Part shown: positions 33,680-43,219 of the stretch, one piece after another
How positions within the stretch are numbered: the first letter of the stretch is position 1
Layout of the letters: every line of letters starts with the position of its first letter
The notes under the pieces: model-generated
Databases searched by the model: none
What the model was told of the DNA's origin: nothing
What the model saw: only the letters and a program-made list of their open reading frames with translations
Position numbers and translations under genes: made by a program
From: Bactericera cockerelli
Taxonomy: Eukaryota; Arthropoda; Insecta; Hemiptera; Triozidae
Length of the DNA: 64,000 bases
Direction of reading: 5' to 3'
NCBI GenBank assembly: GCA_024516035.1
Contig: CM044958.1
Location: 45,233,929 to 45,297,928 of the forward strand

Positions 33680-34309
33680 AAGGCCACCAGGTGCCACCCA
33701 ATGGACCCGATGAACGAATAAAATGAACAAATCTGGAATCAGACTATGACTTTTCATTTGATACCACTCAAGATTAGTTTTATCCTTCAATTCCCGTTTT
33801 GGGCTCCCAAAACCCGGGGTCCCCCGAATGAGCCGCCCGCTTATATTTTAGAATTTCTTTTGGTCTGGGCTCATTGTCATTATATTTTAATCACTTTAGA
33901 CAACTCACCTAACCTTCAATGCCATGTTTAGGACATGAAGTCGGGTCTCAAAGGATCCGTATGAAAAAAAAAAAAAAAACAGAAAGAAAATTTATGAATA
34001 TTTTCGTGTCTTTCACGATTGTTTGGGGGTCCCGAAAATAGGGTTCTCGTTGGTCTAGGAAGTCAAACAAAAAGTCAAATCAATTTCTTTTTCGACGTAA
34101 AGTCCATTTCTGCAATAAAAATTGCAGTTTTTGAAATTCATGTAGAAGTTTTTGCTGGCTGAAAGTACATGAAATAGGTAGTAACTATATTTATGTTTTC
34201 CGTTACCTTACACACCTTGGCCGAGGTGTTTTATTATTATTATTATATGTTTTAAGTGCTTGGAAAGTAAGTATTACACAAAATATTCTTTGGAATGCTA
34301 TTAGATTCT
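33680..34309. other. Intronic stretch, nothing recognised
   Basis: Contains a partly self-complementary GGGCTCCCAAAACCCGGGG near 33,800, but no exon or element with ends. Confidence 0.35.
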
Positions 34310-34535
34310 TGGATATAAGGGTATCTTTCAGTCGTATCAATATGGATATTTGACCAAGCACCTAAATGGGAAGTAGGTACTGTGTCACTTCAGCCGTATT
34401 TATATTGATACAAGGGTATCTTTTAGTTGTATTTATATGGATATAAGAGTATTTCAGTCTTATTTATAAGGGTATCTTTCAGTCGTATTTATTGGGATAT
34501 AAATTAATGTACATATTTCAGTCGTATCTATAGGA
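34310..34535 (+). repeat. Degenerate ~40-bp tandem repeat
   Basis: GGATATAAGGGTATCTTTCAG followed by TCGTATTTATA-type sequence recurs about six times with much divergence. Confidence 0.7.
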
Positions 34536-34838
34536 AACATAAACCAGTGTCAGTAGCTCTATTAAATGTTACCCCGAAGGGTTCAAATGTCAAAAGTGTT
34601 CTCAGAACGTGCCCTTTGATACCCAGTATCTAATAGCAATATTCTCTTGGGGCGTTTCGTTTTAGAACGTGTAATAGCTTATTTCCTTTCATAGCAGAAA
34701 CAGTTGTATTTGTATTTCAAGACGTTTTGCACAAAATGTACCTGTACATTTTGTTTCGTATAAAGTATTATTACATCAAAGTACACACAATATTATTTAA
34801 GCTAATCTTTTCTCATGATTATAATTATAGACATACAA

Positions 34839-35062
34839 TGAGCGCACGAAAAACTCAGTGGTTAAGCACTCGCTTGCCATGCGGAAGGTCCCGGGTTCGA
34901 AACAACGCGCCGACAAAAATTTGTATTCAATATTTGGTTACAGTTTGTTTGTAAAGGGTACTTTCCGTTGCGCTCGTGTTGACCCAGAGCCAGTAGCTCC
35001 TGTTTCATGGCTACGAAATAAAAAGACTGTGAAACACTCATCTTTGAATAAAAAAAATACTG
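34839..35062 (+). repeat. SINE-D with internal deletion
   Basis: CTCAGTGGTTAAGCACTCGC and GCCATGCGGAAGGTCCCGGG head; the part between GTTGACCCAGAGCC and AGTAGCTCCTGTTTCA is deleted. Confidence 0.8.
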
Positions 35063-35197
35063 TTCTATTTTATTATTCTTAAAAACGTATGTGTTTCAAC
35101 AGCTACTTTTTATTTTATTTTTAATTTTAACAAATTAACGGGCATAGTCCATGTTTATGATGAGTTGTTTGTTACTTAAAGCATGAACTTGACAGGC

Positions 35198-35430
35198 TTG
35201 TGGTCTGTGTTGTAGCTTGCCACCCCTTTGATAGGCGAGAATATCTCTTAGCAGGAAGGCATGATGGGCGAAAAGTGTTCCCATTTTGGGTCTGGATCAG
35301 CTCGACCATACGGCAGATATTTCTTACGAAAAACTGTAATCATATTTTGAATACAATTTTTTTGTCGGGTTAGGGTTTCGAACCCGGCATATTCCGCTTG
35401 GTAAGCGAGTATCTTACTACTCAACTAATA
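35198..35430 (-). repeat. SINE-D, diverged (minus strand)
   Basis: GTGGTCTGTGTTGTAGCTTG, ATGGGCGAAAAGTG and TTTCGAACCCGGC reversed; about a quarter of sites differ from the 26,012 copy. Confidence 0.65.
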
Positions 35431-35699
35431 TAATTTCTTGAAGGTTTTATCCACAAAACTGTCCTACTTATATCTAAAAGTTCAGCTAAGGACCTCTTCA
35501 CGCACAATGTCTCATAGTAAGAGAGAACTGCTAGCGAAAACACACTTTCCAAAGCGTAGTAGCACAAAACGCTATCGATTTTCAGTTCCATCGCGGCGCT
35601 ATGCACACATTACACACTTTAATATCTTATCCGCCCGCACACTGGACCACATCAGAGTTGTGGAACTTATTAAAATTTATTTTGTTCAGATTTTTTTTT

Positions 35700-36690
35700 T
35701 TTAATAACAATTTTGAACGGTTGGTTTTCAATGCTCAGGTTTTCAATGTTTCGTCACGAACAACTTTATTGTTATATCTCCTGTGGATATTGTTACATTA
35801 TTAACATTCTAGTTTTAACGAGAGAGGTTTTATGTTTTAATATGAGTTGATAAGTTTTGGGTGATTCCATTACTTTCCTTTCTATAGGATAAGGAAAGTA
35901 AAAATGAATAGTTCTGGATAGGCTCTGACCATGAATATTTTTGGTTGATAAATTGACACTGGCCAAAGTCGCCACATTAGCCTATCGTCTGTTGATTGTA
36001 ATGGAACCAGAGTTAAGCTACGTCGAGATATGACATTTTAAATTCATCAACTTCACACTAGCGGATCTTGGTGATAGAGACCATGCGCCTGACCACTAAT
36101 TATATCTCGAGAACGGTACACTCGATTTTGATGAAATTGTGTGTGTATTTGGGTATTACAATTTTAAATAGTGCTTTTACTTTTTAGTACATTTTGATTT
36201 AGCTCTGATATTAAAGAAAATCCAATATCTTGGACAAAAAAGTCAAAAAAAAAAGGTCCATGACTTATCGGTACAGAAGTTTTTGTAGAATTTAGAATGT
36301 ACAAAAAAAGGTATTCTACCTTTTAAAACAAATTTGAAGAAAATGGTTAAGTAGTTTCTGAGATACAAGTGATTTAGTATAATATCTCAAAATTGCCACG
36401 TGTATAAAATGTGAACCAATCGTGAGGAAGTATTGTGTCTATTAATGACAGTGTTTTTTTAAAGTTATCATTATCATATTTGTGTTCACTTCCATGATAT
36501 CACAAGTACTCAAACTAGCTTTAATAAATCTATGCTGAAACCGGGACTTGAACCACCGACTTTCAGGTTACAAGTCCGCCGCCTTATCCATCAAGCTACG
36601 GAAGTCGGTTAAACAAAATAAATACAAACAGTAAAACTGTTCGTGACGAAACATTGAAAACCTGAGTATAAGCCGTTCAAAATTGTTTTT
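35700..36690. mobile_element. Inverted-repeat element (~1 kb) containing a SINE-E
   Basis: ACAATTTTGAACGGTTGG through CAGGTTTTCAATGTTTCGTC and ACGAACA (35,700-35,770) is inverted at 36,627-36,690 (TGTTCGTGACGAAACATTGA, AAACCTGAG, CGTTCAAAATTGT). No transposase frame. A minus-strand SINE-E lies at 36,468-36,610 near the right arm. Confidence 0.6.
36468..36610 (-). repeat. SINE-E (minus strand)
   Basis: ATATCACAAGTACTCAAACT tail and CCGGGACTTGAACCACCGAC head, reversed. Confidence 0.8.
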
Positions 36691-37017
36691 TTTTTAATTC
36701 AAAATTAACCAAATATTGAAACAATAAAAAATGTCGATGTTTCGACGGCCGCCAGAATTTCGCCCAGTGGTCCCCCGCCCCCTCTGGTCGTATTCTATGA
36801 CGTAGTAAGTTTTGGCTCGAGCTCAAACAGCTGCTGATGCGATGTTGTTATCACTGAAACTCCTTTTGGCATAGTTTTTTCTGTCTTTTCATTCCCGCAT
36901 TCGCTTTCGCTCTAGTATTTTTATCTTCAATATTATTATCAACATCTAATGGTTTATTATGATCTGTTTTATCATCATTCTATTCTAAAAGAAAATAAGG
37001 AAAGTAAAAAAGAATTA

Positions 37018-37195
37018 GTCACCCAGGCCGAGAGAGTTAGCGCGCTATGCATTGCATGCATGGTGACCTGGGTTCGATCCCCAGCGGGACGGGATTTTTT
37101 TTGCTCTGTACTTGGATGTTCGGGGTCCACACATACCTTGTGAGGAAAAATGAGTAGCTGCTTTAATGACAGCAGTGGCAAGTGCAGGAATTATT
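37018..37195 (+). repeat. SINE-F
   Basis: tRNA-like head (GAGTTAGCGCGC, GCATTGCATGCATGG, GGGTTCGATCCCCAGC), tail TCGGGGTCCACACATACC, GAGGAAAAATGAGTAGCTGC and an A run. The anticodon-arm region resembles tRNA-Ala; inference. Confidence 0.7.
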
Positions 37196-37670
37196 ATAGG
37201 TAAAAAAAAAAAAATATTAGCATTTATTAATAAGCAAAATTAATGTATTGGGATATACAATAATAATAAGAAAAATCATTGGCTCCGATTCCAAAAGAAG
37301 TTCATGTAGGTATTTTTAATGATTTATGAATATTTTGTTTTGTTTCAATCTCAATCTTAATTTATATGAAAGAGAAATATGGGCGGTTTTGTATCTAAAT
37401 AAATACTCGTAAGTAATTTAAATTATAGGTGGGCTTCTGTAGTTGTACCGCGAAACTATAATAATTATGTATAATACGTACCGAAAAGATCTAATAACTA
37501 TTTATGTAGGTAATTTACTGGCATAAGAAACCTGATAATAATTATCTACAAACATCATCTACTTACTCTAAGGCTTCTCTGGTTGTAAGCCTTAATTTTT
37601 ATGTTTGTTTTTTTATCTCCTCTAATTATTTTAATTGCGTAACTTTCTTCCTTCAAGAAAATTGTGTTTG

Positions 37671-38065
37671 AGCGCACAATTAGCTCATTAGTACTATACG
37701 CGCTTGACATGCGGAAAGTCCCAGGTTCGAATTTTCCTCATTAATTTGAGTATATGACCACTTATAAGACTCTGAGGGTTAGGTGGTAGAAAATGCTTTG
37801 AGCATAAACCTCGCCTGCTGGCTGAGTTTCACTAAATAGTATTATTATTATAATTACCAGAGCTGACGAAAAGATTGCATTCAATATACTTGTTACTCTT
37901 GTTTGTAAGGGATACTTTTTGACCCAGGACCTTATGGGAATTATTGTGTCACTTCTCGCCCATCAGAGGGGAGGCATACCACGGGATGGACAGGCTACAA
38001 CACAGACCACAAGCGTCTACAGTAGTTCATGTTTCATGGCTACGAAATAAAAATTACTACGAAAG
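37671..38065 (+). repeat. SINE-D split by an inserted SINE-C
   Basis: SINE-D head (ACATGCGGAAAGTCCCAGGT) breaks off after GTTCGAA. A SINE-C tail (TTTTCCTCATTAATTTGAG to a TTATTATTA end) fills 37,734-37,855, then the SINE-D body resumes (CTGACGAAAAGATTGCATTC to CATGGCTACGAAATAAAAA). Confidence 0.75.
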
Positions 38066-38081
38066 ACTTATCTCGATGAAG

Positions 38082-38158
38082 TGGAGCAAATATTTAGTAA
38101 AGCAAGATTCAGTATGTTGTGATATCACGATTGTCATTAAAACAAATAATGTGATAAC
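38082..38158 (+). repeat. SINE-E tail
   Basis: CAAATATTTAGTAAAGC and GTTGTGATATCACGATTGTC, directly after the SINE-D. Confidence 0.6.
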
Positions 38159-39221
38159 TTAAATTAACTTAACATTTTTTTGATCTCTTCCATTCAGACA
38201 GTCTTATATGTTACATTTTATTAAGTCTTAGATGTAATTACCTAACACCTACTTTCATAATTCATACAACAACACAACAAAAAATCAAGCGAGTTGCGGA
38301 AGAGAATGCCGTCGGCATTAGCATCGCTCTTGATGAAGTTTTGTTTTATTAACGTCAATTTCTATGTACATAAATTGTATACAGGGTGTCCCGTATACAG
38401 ATGCAAATATTTTGAGGGTAGGTTCAGCCCACTGTGGACTATCATATGAGCGAAACTTGCAGTGGGGCATTTTGCTTCGTTAAAGAGTTATGGCCAAATC
38501 CCTGTTTTTCCCACAGGTCTAGAGGTCACTTGGATCGATGCACGTTTTTAAAGAAATGATAGCCAGTAAGTAATTTTTGACTTCATGTATGGATAGTCAT
38601 GCATATTTCCCTTGAAATGCAGTTGGTTGCATCAAAAAATATTGACAGACCAGAGAGATATTTAATCATAAGTTCAATACTTTTCTAAAATTTGATTTTT
38701 CCCTGTTTTCCCTTTCGTGAATTTAGAGTACTTCTACAATTGCAATTCTGCGTATCACTAGTTAAAAAAGTACCCCATTATGTTTAGTTTTATAAAAAAG
38801 AAAGCTCATTTATATTACTTTAAAGATCATGGAACGCAGTACACACAAAGCTCAAAAAACACTTCTGAATCATGATGGAAAATTCAAAGTTTACTGAATT
38901 TTAACAGAATTGGCGCGTAATTTGAGGTATAAATACACTGCTCTGGGATGTTTAACAGAGGGAAATTGATCATTCACAGTGGTCGGTCGGTGTGAACTTT
39001 TATGTGAATGGGGTTACGGAATCACAGGGTTATCATGAGGAAAAATGAGAGAGGCTGCAACGAAAGCAGCAACCAGTGGTGTAATTATGGAAAAAGAATA
39101 CACATGAAGAAAGACTCTGCGCTACCAACCAAAATTATTATTTTATTTTTAGAAGTAAAATTAAAAATATCATTTTTGTGTTTATCACAATCATGATATC
39201 AAAAACATAACAAGCCAGCGT

Positions 39222-39475
39222 CGATGGCATGTTGAATACACCGGTTCCCTTCAGAACACCGAAGTTAAGCGACATCCAGCGAGGTTAGGACTTGGATGGG
39301 TGACCATTCAAATTCTAATTCTCGTGACGCTGGCTTTTCCCGGCCCCACTCAGGCTGGGTGAGGTCAATGTGAGTAGCAGGTTTGTGAGTTTCCTGCGAA
39401 TGGAGGGTAAAACCCCCGTCGTGATATGACCATGGCAGTTGAAAGCGACGTTAAACCCCAAAAAAAAAAAAAAAA
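39222..39475 (+). repeat. 5S-rRNA-derived SINE, best copy
   Basis: 39,222-39,335 resembles 5S rRNA: TTGAATACACCGGTTCCC, AACACCGAAGTTAAGCG and GGTTAGGACTTGGATGGGTG are 5S landmarks, including the internal promoter region. It continues into the SINE central domain (CACTCAGGCTGGGTGAGGTC, TTCCTGCGAATGGAGGGTAA), then GATATGACCATGGCAG, GAAAGCGACGTTAAACCCC and a poly-A run. Known 5S-derived SINEs (SINE3 class) have this build. Too diverged from 5S to be a working rRNA gene. Confidence 0.8.
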
Positions 39476-39689
39476 AAAAAACATAACAAATAGTGCCGAA
39501 AAATTAACCTTGGGTAAAACTCGAACATCCAACCTTAAGGTTACTTTTATTATTAATACATTATTTTTATTTTATAAACAATTGGACCAAGCTTTATTTA
39601 CATTTTTTTTTTACAATGAACATGGTAACAATTTGTAAAATAAATATAAACAAAGACTGATCAAGGGTGGTGATACAGTGATACATGTT

Positions 39690-39825
39690 TGTAGTTCATT
39701 GATAAACTACAAACATGATACATTCTGCAACACAGGGCATGAAATGAAAAGAACCCAAAAGAATATGTAGCGAACCAAGGGCGAGGTTTAAAGCTTGTGG
39801 CTTTCTCTTCTACCGAACAAATTGA
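39690..39825 (-). repeat. Dispersed repeat shared with 6,526 (minus strand)
   Basis: Reverse of the 6,526-6,655 repeat. The first part also holds a short inverted repeat (GTTTGTAGTTCATTGA / CAAACATGAT). Confidence 0.5.
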
Positions 39826-41481
39826 TCGCCTTGTTATTTTAACTATTAGATTTGATTGATATAGTTGGTTAATAGAACTAATTGTACTCGGAAAATTTTC
39901 ATTTATAACTTGCAGTTGGCACAAAAATGGTCACACAGACCGCTTCAGGCATCAGTGTTCTTCAAAATGCAATAGCGCCCAGATTCAAAATTTGAAAGAT
40001 GTGTTTCTCTCCTTCTGGTGCCGTTTGATAAGGCGTATCTCATTCGTTCCTTCACGCGTCTGAAAGAACTTTGTATTTATTGAAATAAAATAGCAAAGGG
40101 TATTTTTTTACCTAGTGATACGCAGAATTGCAATTGTAGAAGTACTCTAAATTCACGAAAGGGAAAACAAGGAAAAATCGAATTTTAGAAAAATATTGAA
40201 CTTATGATTAAATATCTCTCTGGTCTTTCAATATTTTTTCATGCAACCAACTGCATTTCAAGGGAAATATGCATGACTATCCATATATGAAGTCAAAAAT
40301 TACTTACTGGCTATCATTTCTTTAAAAACGTGCATCGATCCAAGTGACCTCTAGACCTGTGGGAAAAACAGGGATTTGGCCATAACTCTTTAACGAAGCA
40401 AAATGCCCCACTGCAAGTTTCGCTCATATGATAGTCCACAGTGGGCTGAACCTACCCTCAAAATATTTGCATCTGTATACGGGACACCCTGTATAATGCT
40501 ATGTAAGCAAAACTTGATCTAATATTTTTAATAATAATAATAATAATCAATCTACAACTTTGAATGTGAAACCAAATCGACATAAATTTTTATTTTTATT
40601 AAATTTGTTGAATCAAGATATATTAATGCAACCAAAGTGCTTCCCCCAAAAACTAAGCCAGGCTGGGTGGGTTTTTTAGTGTGACCCCCCCCCAGCAAAA
40701 AGAGAGTTGGGGTTTTTTTTTAAATTAATTTTTTAAAATGTTTGTAGTTTATTTTGGGTTGGGTTGGGTTTAAAATTTTTTTTTATGCAGAAGGGTTACT
40801 GCCCCTTTTATTTTGCGGGTTAAACCCCCGGCCGGAAATTAAAATTTTTAACCGATTTGGGGTTTTGGGGTAAAAAGGAAAAGTGCCCTGAAGTAATGCA
40901 AAGGGTTTTTCCAAAAGGGGGAAAATTCCTTTTTTTCCCCTTTTTTTTTTTAAAAAAAAAAATGTTTTTTCTCTTTTGCTTAAAATTTAAAATTTTTTTT
41001 TGTCCCAAAACCTACTTCATCTTTCATTTCCCAACAATTCCTTTAAAAAGGGTTCGAAAAATGGGGCCTGCATAAAAGAGAAAAAGGAAAGGTCCGTGTT
41101 CAAAAAAGGGGAAGGGGGCCGGGTCATAGGACAATTCTGGAAAATTTACCCGACCTTTAGTCCCCGCCAGAAAACTAGGAGGAAAATAGAAACCCCCCAT
41201 AATCTCGTAAAAATTTTTTAAAAAAAAGGGGCCATTACGAAGAAGAAAACCTAGCAATAACCCCAAAAATGGGGCCCCAAGGGGCACCATTTTTTTGCCC
41301 TTGCAGTGAAGACCTTGGCCCCCCGGCAACCGGGACAGGGGGTTTTTTATTAACAAAATGGGGGGGGCTTCTAAAAAACTTTTTTAGTAAAGACCAGCTC
41401 GCGGTTTTTCCCCGGGGTTAAAGGGTTTAAACCCAGAAATCTATTCCCCTCCCCTCGGGGTTTTAAATTCCCCTCCCCCAG

Positions 41482-41648
41482 ACCCTGGGGGGGACCTCGT
41501 CCCCCCCTCTTGGATTTCCCGCACGTCCGCTACGCCCCTAGGGTTTGGCGGGGGGCCCGGGGGAAATGTCATCGCCATTTTTGGGATCGCCCACCAGTCC
41601 AAAAACCATTGGCTGATTCTCATCAACTGTTCCGCGTCGGCCAGATCT
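41482..41648 (+). CDS. NDRG-family exon with frame errors (central hydrolase-fold region)
   Basis: An acceptor (CCCTCCCCCAG) is followed by sequence that translates in pieces to NDRG-like protein. Frame 41,513-41,536 gives DFPHVRYA. From 41,541 a second frame gives GFGGGPGGNVIAIFG, then HWLILINCSASARS, ending exactly at a GTAAGG donor (41,649). NDRG proteins have a GxGxGA-like turn followed by an N(I/V)-x-x-RF(A/G)-x-x-HP region and a GL-x-LIN strand, which this parallels; like other NDRGs it shows no GxSxG nucleophile. One frame switch falls in the C-run at about 41,534-41,541, and several residues look like base errors. The exon ends in phase 0. Its place upstream of the clear C-terminal exons on the same strand fits. 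Confidence 0.7.
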
Positions 41649-41713
41649 GTAAGGGGGAATTTTAAACCGGGGTTTTTAAAAATTTTCCTGCCCCTAAAAA
41701 ATATTTTCCCCCT

Positions 41714-41905
41714 TATTTATACTGCCCGATTGGGGCTATTAAGTCCCATTTTCGAGCAGAAAGGGGCCCCAAAACATATTAAATTATGGTAAAAATCCCA
41801 AATGGGAGGAACCCTTTTTCATGTAAAAGGCGGGGTTTCAACCCAAAAGCCCCCTCGGTCTCGGGGTTCACAGAGTACCGCCTTGACCCTGAAACCGGGG
41901 GAACC
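41714..41905 (-). repeat. SINE-A, corrupted copy (minus strand)
   Basis: TTATTTATACTGCCCGATTG, GGTAAAAATCCCAAATGGGA and GGTTCACAGAGTACCGCC are the reversed SINE-A blocks, with inflated C and A runs between. Confidence 0.75.
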
Positions 41906-42089
41906 CAAACGTGCAAAAGGGAAATTCAAAGCTAAGGTATGGAAATTTTCTCCTGCAAAAGAAATCGGGGGAAAGGGGAAATTTCAAAAAAGGTAGGGGT
42001 AAAAATTCCCCCCGGGGCCCCGAAAGCTGTGAAAAAAGGGAAAAATTGACCTAAAACCCGACTAGGTAGAGCGGGGAACCCCGCCTCAC

Positions 42090-42215
42090 TTTTGGAGGGG
42101 ACAGAATTTTCTTTCTTCGAAAGTCTCCCCCCCAAACCCCAAACCCAAAAATCGAGACCTCTGGACTTTGGGCAAAATTCAAACCCCCTTACGCCACGGA
42201 GGCAGTTAATACTCC
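42090..42215 (-). repeat. SINE-B head, corrupted copy (minus strand)
   Basis: CGAGACCTCTGGACT and CTTACGCCACGGAGGC are the reverse of the SINE-B head; CAGAATTTTCTTTC is the reverse of the adjoining body. Confidence 0.65.
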
Positions 42216-42249
42216 CCAAAATTTTAAAAAAATTTTCAAATACCAATTT

Positions 42250-43080
42250 TTTATTTTTAAATTTAAAAACACCGTGTGTAATTAAAAGGAGTTTTTTAAT
42301 GCCCCCAAAAAAAAATTTTTCTTATTATTACTTCCCCTTTTTTCCCCCTTTTTTTTTAATTTTAAAAATTTTTCTTTTATTTTTTTAAATAATTTTTTTA
42401 TGCAACCCAAAGGTGAAAAAAGTACAATAAAATGTTTTTAAAAATTATTATAAATTTTAAAATGAACCGTTTTTATGAACCCCCGTATTTTTATGTGGTT
42501 ATGCAATGTGCAAAAAAATTTTTTTTTTAAAAATTTTTTAAGAGTGATTTTTTGGGGCTCTTTTTCGTACAACACACCTGCCAAATAATTTTTTTTTTTT
42601 GGAATAAATATTTTATTCTAAAAATTTTTTAAAAATTTATTGAAAAAAATGCCCCTTCCCCCTATGGATTTTTGTCCCCAAAAAAAATTTTCCCAAAAAG
42701 GGGCCCCAAAAATTTATTTTTTTAAAAATTGGGGAAAAAAAATTTTCCCTGGGAATTTTCCCCGCATTTTTAAAATTTGGTCATTTTTAAATTTGGGGAA
42801 AAAGGGACAAAACATATATTTTCTTTATTTCTTGTTTTTTTTAAAAATCTTTTTTGAAAAATTTATTTTTTTGGTATTTGTCCTTCTAAAAAAAGTATGT
42901 ATTCAATAAAAAAAATAAAAAAAATTTAAAAAAATTTCGTAATTGGCAAACAACTTCCTAAAAAAAGAATATCAAAATAAAATTACGATTTTTTCCCTCT
43001 AAAAATAATTAAATTATAAAGAGTCTGCATCCATTTGGGTTTTGATTTTTTTATCATTTTTTTTTTTTTTTTTTTTAAAA
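42250..43080. other. A/T-homopolymer-rich part of the low-quality block
   Basis: Nothing can be read with confidence. An NDRG exon expected between 41,648 and 43,141 could be lost here. Confidence 0.4.
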
Positions 43081-43140
43081 ATTTTTTTTATAGATGTTTT
43101 TAACTACAACTTATAACAATTATTTCTTTAAAATTTTCAG

Positions 43141-43217
43141 TTTAGAAGGGAAAGGAAGGGGAGTGGGAAAAAAACCACAACCCCCCAAATCTCGCCTTTC
43201 ACAAATTTGGCCAGAAA
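43141..43217 (+). CDS. Possible NDRG-family exon, heavily corrupted
   Basis: TTAAAATTTTCAG acceptor, then 77 bases, then GT at 43,218. The last codons (43,194-43,217) read AFHKFGQK, which parallels the H-H/K-FG segment that follows the lid region in NDRG proteins and that should lie just before the exon at 47,815. The earlier bases translate to basic residues in one frame (RRERKGSGK) and need frame changes to fit the family. The call rests mainly on the HKFG motif, position and splice signals; it could be chance. Confidence 0.4.
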
Positions 43218-43219
43218 GT

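Larger units (their letters stand above)
38385..40493. mobile_element. DNA element with ~370-bp inverted ends and TACAGGGTGTCC termini
   Basis: Left arm 38,385-38,760 and right arm 40,120-40,493 are near-identical inverted copies (landmarks GAGGGTAGGTTCAGCCCACT, CTAGAGGTCACTTGGATCGA, TGCATATTTCCCTTGAAATG). Termini TACAGGGTGTCCCG / CGGGACACCCTGTA are flanked by TA. The interior holds a SINE-F tail, a 5S-SINE and the 39.7-kb repeat; no transposase frame is visible. Confidence 0.8.

Noticed and set aside
39222..39340. 5S rRNA gene
   Set aside because: Recognisable 5S words, but too diverged and joined to a SINE core and poly-A tail.
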